Source: JAGOBP01 sp964550855
GTDB lineage: Bacteria > Chloroflexota > Anaerolineae > Fen-1058
Reading direction: 5' to 3'
NCBI GenBank assembly: GCA_964550855.1
Contig: CAZKBQ010000020.1
Coordinates: 1 to 64,000, forward strand
Length of the DNA: 64,000 nt
Part shown: piece by piece, positions 41,200-50,200 of the stretch
Layout of the letters: every line of letters begins with the position of its first letter
Position numbering within the stretch: position 1 is the stretch's first letter
Notes under the pieces: generated by a model
What the model was told of the DNA's origin: nothing
The model's input: only the letters and a program-made list of their open reading frames with translations
The model's database searches: none
Translations under genes and position numbers: made by a program

Positions 41200-41376
41200 G
41201 ATAGTCTCCTTTGGCTGATTAACTGACTTGGCAGGCGTGATCGGTGGTGGGGTGTGAAGCCGCCCAACGCCTGACGCAGCTTCAACCTTACAGCTAAAAC
41301 ACGAATGTGTTATACGGCCATACTTGGTCCCCCGCTTCATTAACCCTTGCATCAGTTGTTGCCGAACAGATATTTT

Positions 41377-41405
41377 CGATTACGAGTGACACTATATCGT
41401 AATCG
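41377..41405. promoter_or_regulatory. Operator-like dyad upstream of the methyltransferase
   Basis: CGATTACGA (41377-41385), 11 bases, TCGTAATCG (41397-41405): a perfect 9-bp inverted repeat. The spacer contains TATAGT on the minus strand, a possible -10. Nearby are the palindrome GGGAATATTCCC (41421-41432) and ATTCCCTAT twice, at 41427-41435 and 41450-41458. Confidence 0.5.
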
Positions 41406-41472
41406 GCGAGGCCAGACGACGGGAATATTCCCTATGTTGGCTACCGCGATTCCCTATTTTTGGCTGTGGAAT

Positions 41473-44049
41473 TTACGACAGGAGATTCCGTGTGCGGGCC
41501 AGCGCGACCGCTTCCATGCGCGAGCGGGCGTTGAGTTTGGAGAGGACAGAGGAGATGTGATGATCGACCGTCTTGGCTGAGATCGACAGGCGCTCTGCAA
41601 TATCGCTATTGCTCAAGCCTTCCGCCAACAGGCCGAGGATTTGCACTTCGCGGGCGGTCAGCCCGTGTGGATTGGCGCGCGTCGAAGGTCGTGGGCCGCG
41701 CGGAATTTTCTTCTCACCGGCGCGGCGCAGTTTGGCGCGCAGGGCTTGCGCTGCCGGTTTGGCGCCCAGCGCATCGAAGATGTCCAACGCGGCCAGCTGC
41801 GCCTCACGATCGCCGTCGGCCAGAGCCAGCGCGCGCTCGAAGGGACAACCGATGCGCTTCCACTCCTGCGCCGCCGACGCCCAGTCGCCGCTCAGTGCCA
41901 TACGATAAACCGCCGGGATGCGTTCTGTGATCGGGACGGCTTGTCCGGCGCGCCACAACCAATACGCGAGTGCGCCTAATGACCAGTCATCGCCGCCGCG
42001 CAGCGCCAGATCATAGCCGGGCTGCGCTTCGGCAATCGTTCGCGCCGAGTCGCCCGCCCACCACGCCGCTTCAGCACGCGCCAGCGACACCGGGCCGATT
42101 CGCTGAATTTCGCCGGTCGGCAGCGCCAGCGCGCGCGCCCGATCCAGATACTCCACGGCCGACACATCACCTAATCGAACGCGAAGGTGTCCCAGCACGA
42201 TGATGGCGGGCAGCGCGATCACGACCGAGCCGGGGTGCAAAGCCAACGCATTATCGGCCTCAGTGGCGGCTTCGTGCCAATGTCCCTGTTCAAATAACCA
42301 GCGCGCGCGCCAACCCCGAAAGTAGACACTGTACGAATCCATATCGCGCTCGACCGTGAACGCGAGGCCCTCATTCAGCACGCTCTCGGCCGCGTGGTAT
42401 TCGCGGTTCACGATAGCCATGGACATGAGGTTGGCGTAACAGCGCGCAGCGTGATCGTGCATCTCGTGCGCGCGGGCGATGGCCAGTGAGCGCTCCACTT
42501 TGGCTTTACCGGCTTGATCGCCGGCCATCAACTCGGCCGTGCCGATATTCGTCAAGGCGTGCACGATGATCTCGGTGGCCTGGAGTTCCTCCGCCAGCGC
42601 CAATGCTTTTTCACCCCAGTAGATGGCCGCGGCTGATTCACCGGCGAGCATAAACAACTGCGAGCGATTGCTGAAAGCCATCGCCAGTTCCAGGCCGGGG
42701 CCGCGCGGTTCCAACTGTTGAATGGCCTGTGTCGCGTACTCAAACGCCAGCTGCTTGTTTCCCTGAAACCAATACAGGCGCGAGAGCCACCGCAGCCCAG
42801 CGCCGATCCTTTCGCTCCGATCACTCTGACGCCAGAGCGCCAGCGCGTCCTGTCGCGCCTGAATTGCCAGATCGATGCCGCCTGTCAGATAATATTCGAA
42901 GGCCAGCTGATCGAATAGATCGGCGCGATCCTCGATCGAGAGCAAATCCGATTGATCCAGCGCCGCCCGATAGTACCGGCTGGCTTCACGATGCGCACCC
43001 TGCTGACTCGCCTGTCGGGCCGCCAGCGGCGCATACTCCACCACGGCCCGATCGTTCGCGGCGTGGATTGCATGGTGAACCAACAACGCGTGCGATGTCG
43101 GGCGGTGGAGCATGGCCTGCAGCACTTGCTCGTGCAGTCTCCGGGCGTGCGTATGGGCGAGGGCTTCTTCGATCGCCCGCCGCGCCAACTCATGACGAAA
43201 GACCAGCCGCTGGTCGGCGAGCAGCAGGAAGCCACTCGCGTAACACGCATCAAGGGCGGATGGCTCCGGTTGGAGAATGTTTTCCACGAGCGTGAGATCA
43301 ACCGCACTGGGGCTGACCGCGACCAATTCCAGAATCGCGCGGGCGGCGGCTGAGAGCCGCGCGGCGCGCGTCAGCACCGCGTCGCGCACTGTGGCCGGCA
43401 CACGCTCAGCGTCGCTCTTCAGAATTTCCGAAAGGAAAAAAGGATTGCCTTTGGTGGCGGCATAGAGGCCGTCGGCCGCATGATTCGCGCGGCGTGCCAG
43501 TGTTTCAACAGCGCGCTCGGACAAAGGCGCCAGCGGCAGACGGAGGGTGTGCGCAGGCGGAAAATCGCCGAGAACGGAACGCAGCAGCTGCTGCCGATCG
43601 ACTTCATCGTCGCGGTAGGTGAGGATCAGCAGCGTGTGGGTCTGTGCTATGCGCCGACCGAGAAACTTGAGCAGATCGAGCGTCGCTTCATCGGCCCAGT
43701 GAATGTCCTCGATCACCAGGATGCCGGACGCAGCGTTCTTGAGTGCCTCGAGCAGCGCCGAAGAAACGGCCAGCCAGTTTGCGCCGGATTCCAGTTTGTC
43801 GGCCAGCTCAGGCAGCGCACGCGCAATATCATAGAGCGGGCCTAGCGGTCGCGGCGTAAACAACGGATCGCACGCGCCCCAGAGCACCTCATACTCGCGC
43901 CGCTGTTTTTGAACGAAAGTCGAGATCAGCGACGTTTTGCCGATGCCGGCTTCGCCGCCGACGAGCACAATTTGTCCGGCCCCGTTGCGGGTCTGAACCA
44001 GCGTCTCGTCGAGCCGTTGCTGCTGGGCTTCGCGCTCGAAAAGTTCCAT
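41473..44049 (-). CDS. Large ATPase transcriptional activator (MalT/LAL-type LuxR regulator)
   Basis: 858 residues from ATG 44049 (MELFEREAQQQRL). N-terminal STAND/AAA ATPase with Walker A GGEAGIGKTS and Walker B GILVIEDIHWAD, a middle helical TPR-like region (about 330-760), and a C-terminal LuxR helix-turn-helix (LTAREVQILGLLAEGLSNS, IAERLSISAKTVDHHISSVL). Such proteins switch between ADP- and ATP-bound states upon ligand sensing. Genes controlled are unknown; the adjacent methyltransferase is the best candidate. A short upstream ORF with a strong ribosome-binding site precedes it. Confidence 0.9.
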   Translation of the reverse strand: MELFEREAQQQRLDETLVQTRNGAGQIVLVGGEAGIGKTSLISTFVQKQRREYEVLWGACDPLFTPRPLGPLYDIARALPELADKLESGANWLAVSSALLEALKNAASGILVIEDIHWADEATLDLLKFLGRRIAQTHTLLILTYRDDEVDRQQLLRSVLGDFPPAHTLRLPLAPLSERAVETLARRANHAADGLYAATKGNPFFLSEILKSDAERVPATVRDAVLTRAARLSAAARAILELVAVSPSAVDLTLVENILQPEPSALDACYASGFLLLADQRLVFRHELARRAIEEALAHTHARRLHEQVLQAMLHRPTSHALLVHHAIHAANDRAVVEYAPLAARQASQQGAHREASRYYRAALDQSDLLSIEDRADLFDQLAFEYYLTGGIDLAIQARQDALALWRQSDRSERIGAGLRWLSRLYWFQGNKQLAFEYATQAIQQLEPRGPGLELAMAFSNRSQLFMLAGESAAAIYWGEKALALAEELQATEIIVHALTNIGTAELMAGDQAGKAKVERSLAIARAHEMHDHAARCYANLMSMAIVNREYHAAESVLNEGLAFTVERDMDSYSVYFRGWRARWLFEQGHWHEAATEADNALALHPGSVVIALPAIIVLGHLRVRLGDVSAVEYLDRARALALPTGEIQRIGPVSLARAEAAWWAGDSARTIAEAQPGYDLALRGGDDWSLGALAYWLWRAGQAVPITERIPAVYRMALSGDWASAAQEWKRIGCPFERALALADGDREAQLAALDIFDALGAKPAAQALRAKLRRAGEKKIPRGPRPSTRANPHGLTAREVQILGLLAEGLSNSDIAERLSISAKTVDHHISSVLSKLNARSRMEAVALARTRNLLS

Positions 44050-44060
44050 CAGGAGTGGCC

Positions 44061-44126
44061 CTAACCGGGGAACCCAACGGCCACGAAGATACAACTCCGC
44101 AAACTTGAGCGCAGCTGCATGGACAT
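44061..44126 (-). CDS. Possible 21-residue leader peptide before the LuxR/MalT regulator
   Basis: ATG 44126 follows an excellent GGGAGGAG by five bases and opens 21 codons (MSMQLRSSLRSCIFVAVGFPG) that end with TAG 11 bases before the regulator's ATG, in another frame. The regulator's own ribosome-binding site is poor, so coupled translation is possible. It may also be chance. Confidence 0.35.
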   Translation of the reverse strand: MSMQLRSSLRSCIFVAVGFPG

Positions 44127-44173
44127 CGTCTCCTCCCGGACAATGACTGACGGCAACCGGTTGACGTCGTGGA

Positions 44174-45013
44174 TCAGCCGGGCTGTTTCACCAACACATA
44201 CCAGTTGTAGCGCGCCCGTTCTTCCCCCCATACTTCCCCGGCGCGCACAAAATCAACCGCTTCATAACCGCGCGCAAAATAAGCTTCAAACAGTTCGCGG
44301 GTTTTGGTGCGCCAGTCCATGGCCAGCGCGAGGTTGGTCTGCTTGATCGCCTGCAAATCGTTCGGGATTTCCACCCGCACGATCGGAGATTTGAGTTCGA
44401 GATCAAGCGCTTCGATCTGTCGATCACCGCTGCCGCCCACGCATCGGTTCACGATGGGGCTGCCCAGGCCGATCGGGGCCGGCCGCTGCCCCTGCGCCCG
44501 CTGTTGCACTTCGTCGCTGTTCAGCCACCATTCCACCAGAAAACGATCGCTGGGCAGCCCTGTGCCCAGTGCGCCGAAGTTCTCGCCGTAGATGTTGCGC
44601 TTGTAAAAGCGCGCTACGCCGCCCAGGGCGTGCAGGTTCAAGCGCGCGTTGGGCGCCTCCAGCGGATCGTACGTCCACGTGATCAGATCGATGCCGTTCT
44701 CCAGCACGCGCTGCCGCTGCGCCCATTTCAAGGTGGCGGCCACCCCTTTGTTGCGATACTCCGGCAGCACGCCCATCGTCTGCGAGCACAGTTTGAGGCG
44801 GCGATCGAAGTGAATGCCCACAAAGCCGAAGATGAAGCCAATCATCTTCAGACCATCGAACGCCCCGATGACCACCCCGCCATTTTCGCGCGCCGTATTG
44901 AGCAGGGGGGGATACAATCCCTCGCCCTGCGTGAAGCCCCAGATCTGCTGCTGCAGATCGCGCACCTGCAGGAATTCAGCGTAGGTCGTCAAATCGCGCA
45001 CGGCAAAATACAT
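44174..45013 (-). CDS. Predicted GNAT-superfamily acetyltransferase (COG3375-like)
   Basis: 279 residues. GNAT core about 1-160: VGIHFDRRLKLCSQTMGVLPEYRNKGVAATLKW carries the acetyl-CoA-binding R-x-x-G-x-A equivalent (EYRNKGVAATL). Then TWTYDPLEAPNARLNLHALGGV and FLVEWWLNS, features of the COG3375 group. Substrate unknown. Divergent from the FHA regulator. Confidence 0.8.
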   Translation of the reverse strand: MYFAVRDLTTYAEFLQVRDLQQQIWGFTQGEGLYPPLLNTARENGGVVIGAFDGLKMIGFIFGFVGIHFDRRLKLCSQTMGVLPEYRNKGVAATLKWAQRQRVLENGIDLITWTYDPLEAPNARLNLHALGGVARFYKRNIYGENFGALGTGLPSDRFLVEWWLNSDEVQQRAQGQRPAPIGLGSPIVNRCVGGSGDRQIEALDLELKSPIVRVEIPNDLQAIKQTNLALAMDWRTKTRELFEAYFARGYEAVDFVRAGEVWGEERARYNWYVLVKQPG

Positions 45014-45092
45014 GGTTACCCTCGCAGCTGCCGGTTACGGATGGAGATGGATCATATCACACTCTGCCGGCGAAGAGGCCGGCGCCGCCGAC

Positions 45093-45121
45093 TTGTCGCC
45101 CGCGCGAATTAACGCTAGAAT
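45093..45121 (+). promoter_or_regulatory. Promoter of the FHA regulator, giving an almost leaderless mRNA
   Basis: TTGTCG (45093-45098), 17 bases, TAGAAT (45116-45121). The ATG is at 45131, only nine bases after the -10 element, and no Shine-Dalgarno is present. Confidence 0.65.
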
Positions 45122-45130
45122 TCTTTCACC

Positions 45131-45769
45131 ATGTCCAGCCGGCCGCTGCGTCCCACGACCGATCGGTTTATGCCGCGCCTCGCGGTCACCTCCGGTCCCA
45201 ACACTGGCCGCGAGTATCTCATCAAGGCCAGCCGCCTCATCATCGGGCGCAGCGAGGACTGTGACATCGTTCTCGCGGATCCGCTGGTTTCGCGCCGGCA
45301 CAGCCAGCTCAACTTCGACGGCAGTTACTGCACCATCGAGGATCTGGGCAGCACCAACGGCACCTACGTCAACGAGCAGCTCCTCACCGCCCCCCAGGTG
45401 CTGCGCAGCGACGATCGTATCCGCATCGCCGACGCGCTGCTCGTCTTCAGCGATCCGCTGACGGCGGCGACCGCTCCGACGTTGCCCGCGTTGATCCTGG
45501 AGTCCAATCGGGTGTATGTCAACCGCCGCCCGATCGATCTGTCTGCCCGAGAGTTTGCGTTGATGGCTTATCTATGCGAGCACGCCGATCGGGTGTGCAG
45601 CAAGCGCGAACTGGCGCGCGCCGTCTGGCCGGAATGGCGAGGCGAAGTCTTCGATTACCAGATCGAGAGTCTGGTGCGGCGTGTGCGCCAGAAGATCGAA
45701 ACCGCGCCCGACGAGCCGCGCTTTATCGTGACGGTGCGCGGCAAAGGCTACCAGCTGATGAAGGTCTGA
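45131..45769 (+). CDS. FHA domain fused to an OmpR-type winged-helix DNA-binding domain
   Basis: 212 residues. FHA domain about 15-105 with GRSEDCDIVL, SRRHSQLNF and DLGSTNGTYVN (all phosphothreonine-binding residues present). The C-terminal Trans_reg_C winged helix about 120-212 has LSAREFALMAYLCEHADRVCSKRELARAVWP, VRRVRQKIE and TVRGKGYQL. There is no receiver domain, so DNA binding would be controlled by recognition of a phosphothreonine partner, i.e. a Ser/Thr kinase signal. No kinase gene is in the window. Confidence 0.9.
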   Translation: MSSRPLRPTTDRFMPRLAVTSGPNTGREYLIKASRLIIGRSEDCDIVLADPLVSRRHSQLNFDGSYCTIEDLGSTNGTYVNEQLLTAPQVLRSDDRIRIADALLVFSDPLTAATAPTLPALILESNRVYVNRRPIDLSAREFALMAYLCEHADRVCSKRELARAVWPEWRGEVFDYQIESLVRRVRQKIETAPDEPRFIVTVRGKGYQLMKV

Positions 45770-45773
45770 CCGC

Positions 45774-46397
45774 TCACTGCCGGACGAGGGCGACAGCCAG
45801 CCAGCCATCGCCGCGCGGATCCGGCTTGGCGACCACCGTCACGGTATCACCCACCTGCGGACGGCGCGAGGCATCGGGCAGCACCTGCATCATCTCATCC
45901 ACGCGAAATGTGGTCGTTTCGCCCTGTTGGCCCACCACGTCGATCCGATCGCCGCTGATGTTGGCAATCAAGCCCACATAGTGCATGCGCTCCGGCTTTG
46001 GCGGCACCACCACCACTTTGGTCACGATGGTCTGACCGTTGACCTGCTGCGCCCAGACCGCCACCCGATCGCCAACCTTCAACTGATCGATCGCCGACAG
46101 ACCCTGATCGGCGCCGGCCTGACCGTCAATCGTCAGCAGCTGCAGGCCGCTGTCGGTCTGCACCGCCAGGCTTTGGCTGCCCACGGCCTGCAGCTGGCCC
46201 ACCACCCCCACGCGCACCGGGGCGACTTCCGGCGCCACCGCCGGCGCCGACTCCGGCGCACTGTTCGCCGATTCCGCCTTCGCCGCGAATTGCGGCGCCA
46301 CCGCCTGCCAGCCGCTGCTGTTGCCGATGCTCAAGCCAAACACTCCACCCAACGCAAACACAATCCCCAATGCGACCATCAACTTGACGAGTTTCAT
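45774..46397 (-). CDS. Exported DUF5666-like protein
   Basis: 207 residues from ATG 46397 with AGGAGG upstream. Signal anchor (about 5-28), Ala/Pro/Glu-rich linker, then two small beta-barrel-like repeats (VGVVGQLQAVGSQSLAVQTDSG and MHYVGLIANISGDRIDVVGQQ) of the DUF5666 kind. A similar, larger protein is at 56753. Function not established. Convergent with the FHA gene, four bases apart. Confidence 0.75.
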   Translation of the reverse strand: MKLVKLMVALGIVFALGGVFGLSIGNSSGWQAVAPQFAAKAESANSAPESAPAVAPEVAPVRVGVVGQLQAVGSQSLAVQTDSGLQLLTIDGQAGADQGLSAIDQLKVGDRVAVWAQQVNGQTIVTKVVVVPPKPERMHYVGLIANISGDRIDVVGQQGETTTFRVDEMMQVLPDASRRPQVGDTVTVVAKPDPRGDGWLAVALVRQ

Positions 46398-46409
46398 GTC
46401 ACTTCCTCC

Positions 46410-46439
46410 TGTTGTTAAGATCGATTCGATCTTACAACA
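46410..46439. promoter_or_regulatory. Dyad immediately upstream of the DUF5666-like gene
   Basis: TGTTGTTAAGATCGA and TCGATCTTACAACA are inverted copies (one extra T), centred at 46425 and abutting the ribosome-binding site at 46403-46408. It could be an operator or a leader stem. Confidence 0.5.
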
Positions 46440-46524
46440 CTCGGCGCGCCAAGTCGATAGCACCGGGGATTACTCCAGCGGGCAAGCCGTCGGTGGCTTT
46501 TCGCGTTATTTGTTGCTCGTTACG

Positions 46525-47184
46525 TCAGGGTTGATACAAAACGGTGAGGATGGCAAACACCTGCTCGCCGGTGGCCTTGCTGGCGATGATCTCCAGCACG
46601 TTTGGCCCGGGCTCAAGTGGTACCGATAAGTTGAAGCGCCCATCCGGCCCGGCCATGGCCACGGTGTCGTTCACACTGACCACCGCGTTCGGCGCAGTCT
46701 GGCCGGTCACGTTCAGCGGCGAGGTGCGCACGGTTTCGCCTTCGCGCGGCGCATCGATCGTGATGACAAACACGCCGGCCGGGGTGGGCGTCGTAGCCAC
46801 GGCCAGCGTCGGCGGCACTTCGGGGATGATGATGGTGGGCGGCGGCGGCGTCAGCGTGGCGGGCGGCTCGATCGACGGGACGGGCTGCGCAGGCAGCGGC
46901 GTCATCGACGGGTTCAGCGGCGCAACCACCGGCTGTGGATTGATCGGCGCGGGCGCAGTGGGGCGCACGATCACGCTGGTCGCCTGAGGCGCAGGCGCAA
47001 CGCGCGTTTCACCACCCGTGCCATACGGCGAATAGACCGTCACATAGATGGCCGGCGTCGCATTGGGATCGGGCGTGCCAACCACCATGTCCTGCACCGA
47101 GCGCACCGCCCGCGACAGGATGCCGCTGGTGTACAGCAGGTAGGCGATGACGGCCAGCAAGATCAGAATGATCAGGTTTTTCAT
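46525..47184 (-). CDS. Membrane-anchored protein with C-terminal Ig-like domain
   Basis: 219 residues from ATG 47184. One N-terminal helix (about 4-24), a long Pro/Thr-rich linker (about 35-135), and a C-terminal beta-sandwich (about 138-219; VITIDAPREGETVRTSPLNVTGQTAPNAVVSVN) of the bacterial Ig/glucodextranase-B type. Probably displayed on the cell surface. Function unknown. Confidence 0.75.
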   Translation of the reverse strand: MKNLIILILLAVIAYLLYTSGILSRAVRSVQDMVVGTPDPNATPAIYVTVYSPYGTGGETRVAPAPQATSVIVRPTAPAPINPQPVVAPLNPSMTPLPAQPVPSIEPPATLTPPPPTIIIPEVPPTLAVATTPTPAGVFVITIDAPREGETVRTSPLNVTGQTAPNAVVSVNDTVAMAGPDGRFNLSVPLEPGPNVLEIIASKATGEQVFAILTVLYQP

Positions 47185-47285
47185 GGCAGCCTGCAGCAAA
47201 CAGAATATGCCGGAGTCCAATTCATGATGCACATGCCGGTATTATACCCTGCCTGTGCAGGCTGCCAGGCCGTTCCCCGGCCCGC

Positions 47286-50200
47286 TCAATGCGCGGTTTC
47301 CAGCTCTGCCGGTTGTTTGCGAAAGTCAAACACCCGCGTGTGAAACTGCGGCTCGGCGGGGTGGCTGGTATCGGCCGATGGCCGCGGCCGCCGGTAGCCA
47401 CGCGCGGCCGCCTGATCAAGCCGTTCCAGTGCCGCAATCCGCGCACGCAGCTTTTCAGCTGCCGCGGCTTGATCGGGCACAGCCGGATTGGACAACAGCC
47501 CTTGCAGGCACTCCCAGCAGCCCGCGCGCAGGTCGCTCAGGCAATCGCTCACCTCCAGCCCCGCTTTGATGGCCGCCGTCACAATGGGGGCCTCCAGCGG
47601 ATGACCCAACAGGATCGCGCCGCTGAGCCGGCCATCAGTGATGACGAGTTTGCGGTAGCGCTGCCGCTGGACGTCCTGGATGACAATCTCGATGTCGCGT
47701 CCCGGCCGGGCCGCAATGCGCCCGATCGAAGTGAGATCGACCCCCACGACTTTGAGCAGGGTCACCGGCGTGATGGCCTCATACGTCGCGTCGCCGCCGA
47801 CCACGTTGAGCGCCGCAACCTTGGCCTGTTCCACCGCCACCGGCCACAGGCCCGGCACCTGCTGATCGAATTCGCACACATCGCCGGCCGCGTAAATGTC
47901 CGGCGCACTGGTACGCATTTTTTCGTCGACGACGATGCCGCGGTTGACCTCCAGTCCGACGGCGCGAGCCAGCTCAACGTTGGGTTGAATGCCCACCGCC
48001 ACCAGGAACACGTCGCAGGCCAGCCGGCGGCCGTTCTTCAAGGTGACGCCGGTCACGCGACCCTCACCCTCCAGGCACTCGGTTTCCACCCCGGTCACGA
48101 TGGTCATGCCCAGCGCTTCCAGCTGCTGCTTCAGCAGGCGCGCCGCGGCGGCATCGAGCTGGCGGCGCAGCAGCCACTCGCCGCGTTCCAGCACCCACAC
48201 CGTCAGTCCCATCTTGTGCAACGCATACGCGGCCTCCAACCCCAACAGGCCGCCGCCCGCCACCACCGCCGTGCGGCACTGATGCTGCTGCACATAGGCC
48301 CTAATCTCCATCGCCTCCTCGGCTTCGCGCAGCACAAACGTGCCGTCGAGGCCAAAGCCGGGAATGGGCGGCACGAAGCTGGAGCTGCCGCTGGCCAGGA
48401 TCAACCGATCGTAGTTGAGTGTCTCGCCGGTGGCCAGCATCACCTGCCGGTGTCCGCGATTGATGTGTGTGACGTGCGTGTTCAGCCAGCACGTAATCCG
48501 TCGCTCGTCGTACCACGCCTCCGATTGGAGGTACAGGCCCGTCATGGCCGAGCGCCCGTAGATCAGGCGCGTGATCGCCATGCGATTGTACAGGTGATGA
48601 CGCTCGCGCCCGATCAAGTGTATCTCGCAATCGGGATGATGCCGCCGCACATAGTCGGCGGCGGTGACGCCTGCGATGCCGTTGCCGATGATGACCACGC
48701 TCTTGAGGTTGGGATCATAGTCGATGGGCTGTCCGGCCGCCGGCGGCACGGCTGCTTCTTTGGTCTGCAGCGACACGGTCACCGGCCCTTTGGCGCGGCA
48801 CATGCAGGCCAGCCGGCAGTTGCCGCCCAGCCCCAGCCGTTCCAGGGTGCTCTTCTCTTCGGCGCTCACCGGCGGCAGGTTCTCCATGCCTTCGACGATC
48901 ACCACCGGATCGGCGCCGCACATGCCCATGCGGCAGCCCGCTTCGATGGGCTGCTGACAGTCTTCCGCAATTTCAAGTAAGGTGCGGCCCGCCGCCAGAG
49001 GCACGCGCACATTGCCCGGCATGAAGGTGATGGCGGGCTGGCCAGCCGGCGCAGGTGAGGGCGCAGCCACGACGACAGGCGCAGCCGCCGTCGGCTTCGG
49101 CGCGGAAACAGCGGCCATGGCGGGCACAGTAACCGTCGGGACAGCCGGGGCGATCGGGGTGGCGGCCGGCTCTGTCAGATTTGTCGAGACGACCACCGGC
49201 CCGCTCACTTTGCACATGCAGGCCAATCGGCAATTGCCGCCCAGCCCCAATCGATCCAGCGTGCTTTTTTCTTCGGCACTCACCGGCGGCAGATGTTCCA
49301 TGCCGCTGATCACCCGCACCGGATCCGCACCGCACAGGCCCATGCGGCAGCCGGGTGTAAGCGGCTGCTTGTGACTTTCGGCCACTTCCAACAGCGTGGC
49401 GCCGGCCGTTACGGCGATCTGCGTATCGCCGGGCAAGAACGTGATCGACGGCGACGCTGCGCCGGCCGATGGCGACGCCGCCGTCAACACCGGAATGCTC
49501 TCGGCCGCGATGGCTTTGGCCGCGCGATCGGCGCGGTAGACGCGCTCGTTGCGATAAGTGCGCGCCACCCATGTCAGCGCCAGTATCACCACGCCTGCAA
49601 ACGCCACAGCGTTCAACCATGCCGGCAGTTCCACGCCCGACAGCTGTTCCACCGTCTTGAGCCAGCCCGGCAGACCGAACCAGTAAAACAGGCTGAAAGC
49701 CGTTGCCCCGTACACGGCCGTGATCTTGTTGACCGATACGCGCAGGAACGTATGCAGCAGATAGAACACGCCCACGCTGATCACGATCGATCCGGCAAAT
49801 TGCAGGTACATCGCCAGCAGCGAACCGACATCCACCGGCGAGATCGCCGTGAAATAGGCCACCACAAAACCGGGCATGGCGGCCGCGAAAAATTTGCGAT
49901 AGCTGGCGTAATGCGGATCGTTGTCCTCCAGATCAGACAGGTAGCTGGGGCCGGGCATGAAATCGTAGCAGTTCTTGGTGCAGCCCACACACGGGGTGCA
50001 ATGCGCGTTGGCGACCGTGACAAACGGCGTCTGGTTGTACAACCGCTGCACCGGGTACAGCGGGCAAATACTGGTGCACCAGCCGCTCTTGCCCTTGAAC
50101 AGATAGCCGCCCAGCAGCGCCGAGGCCAGCGCAAAAATAACCAGCGCGCCGGTGGCCGGGCCATTGCCGTTGAACAACCACTTGCGGCTGGACGCAAACA

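Noticed and set aside
47289..48980. Long plus-strand frame of 563 codons opposite the redox fusion gene
   Set aside because: His/Arg/Gln-rich shadow of a GC-rich gene, no motif, no ribosome-binding site. The minus-strand protein has clear domains.
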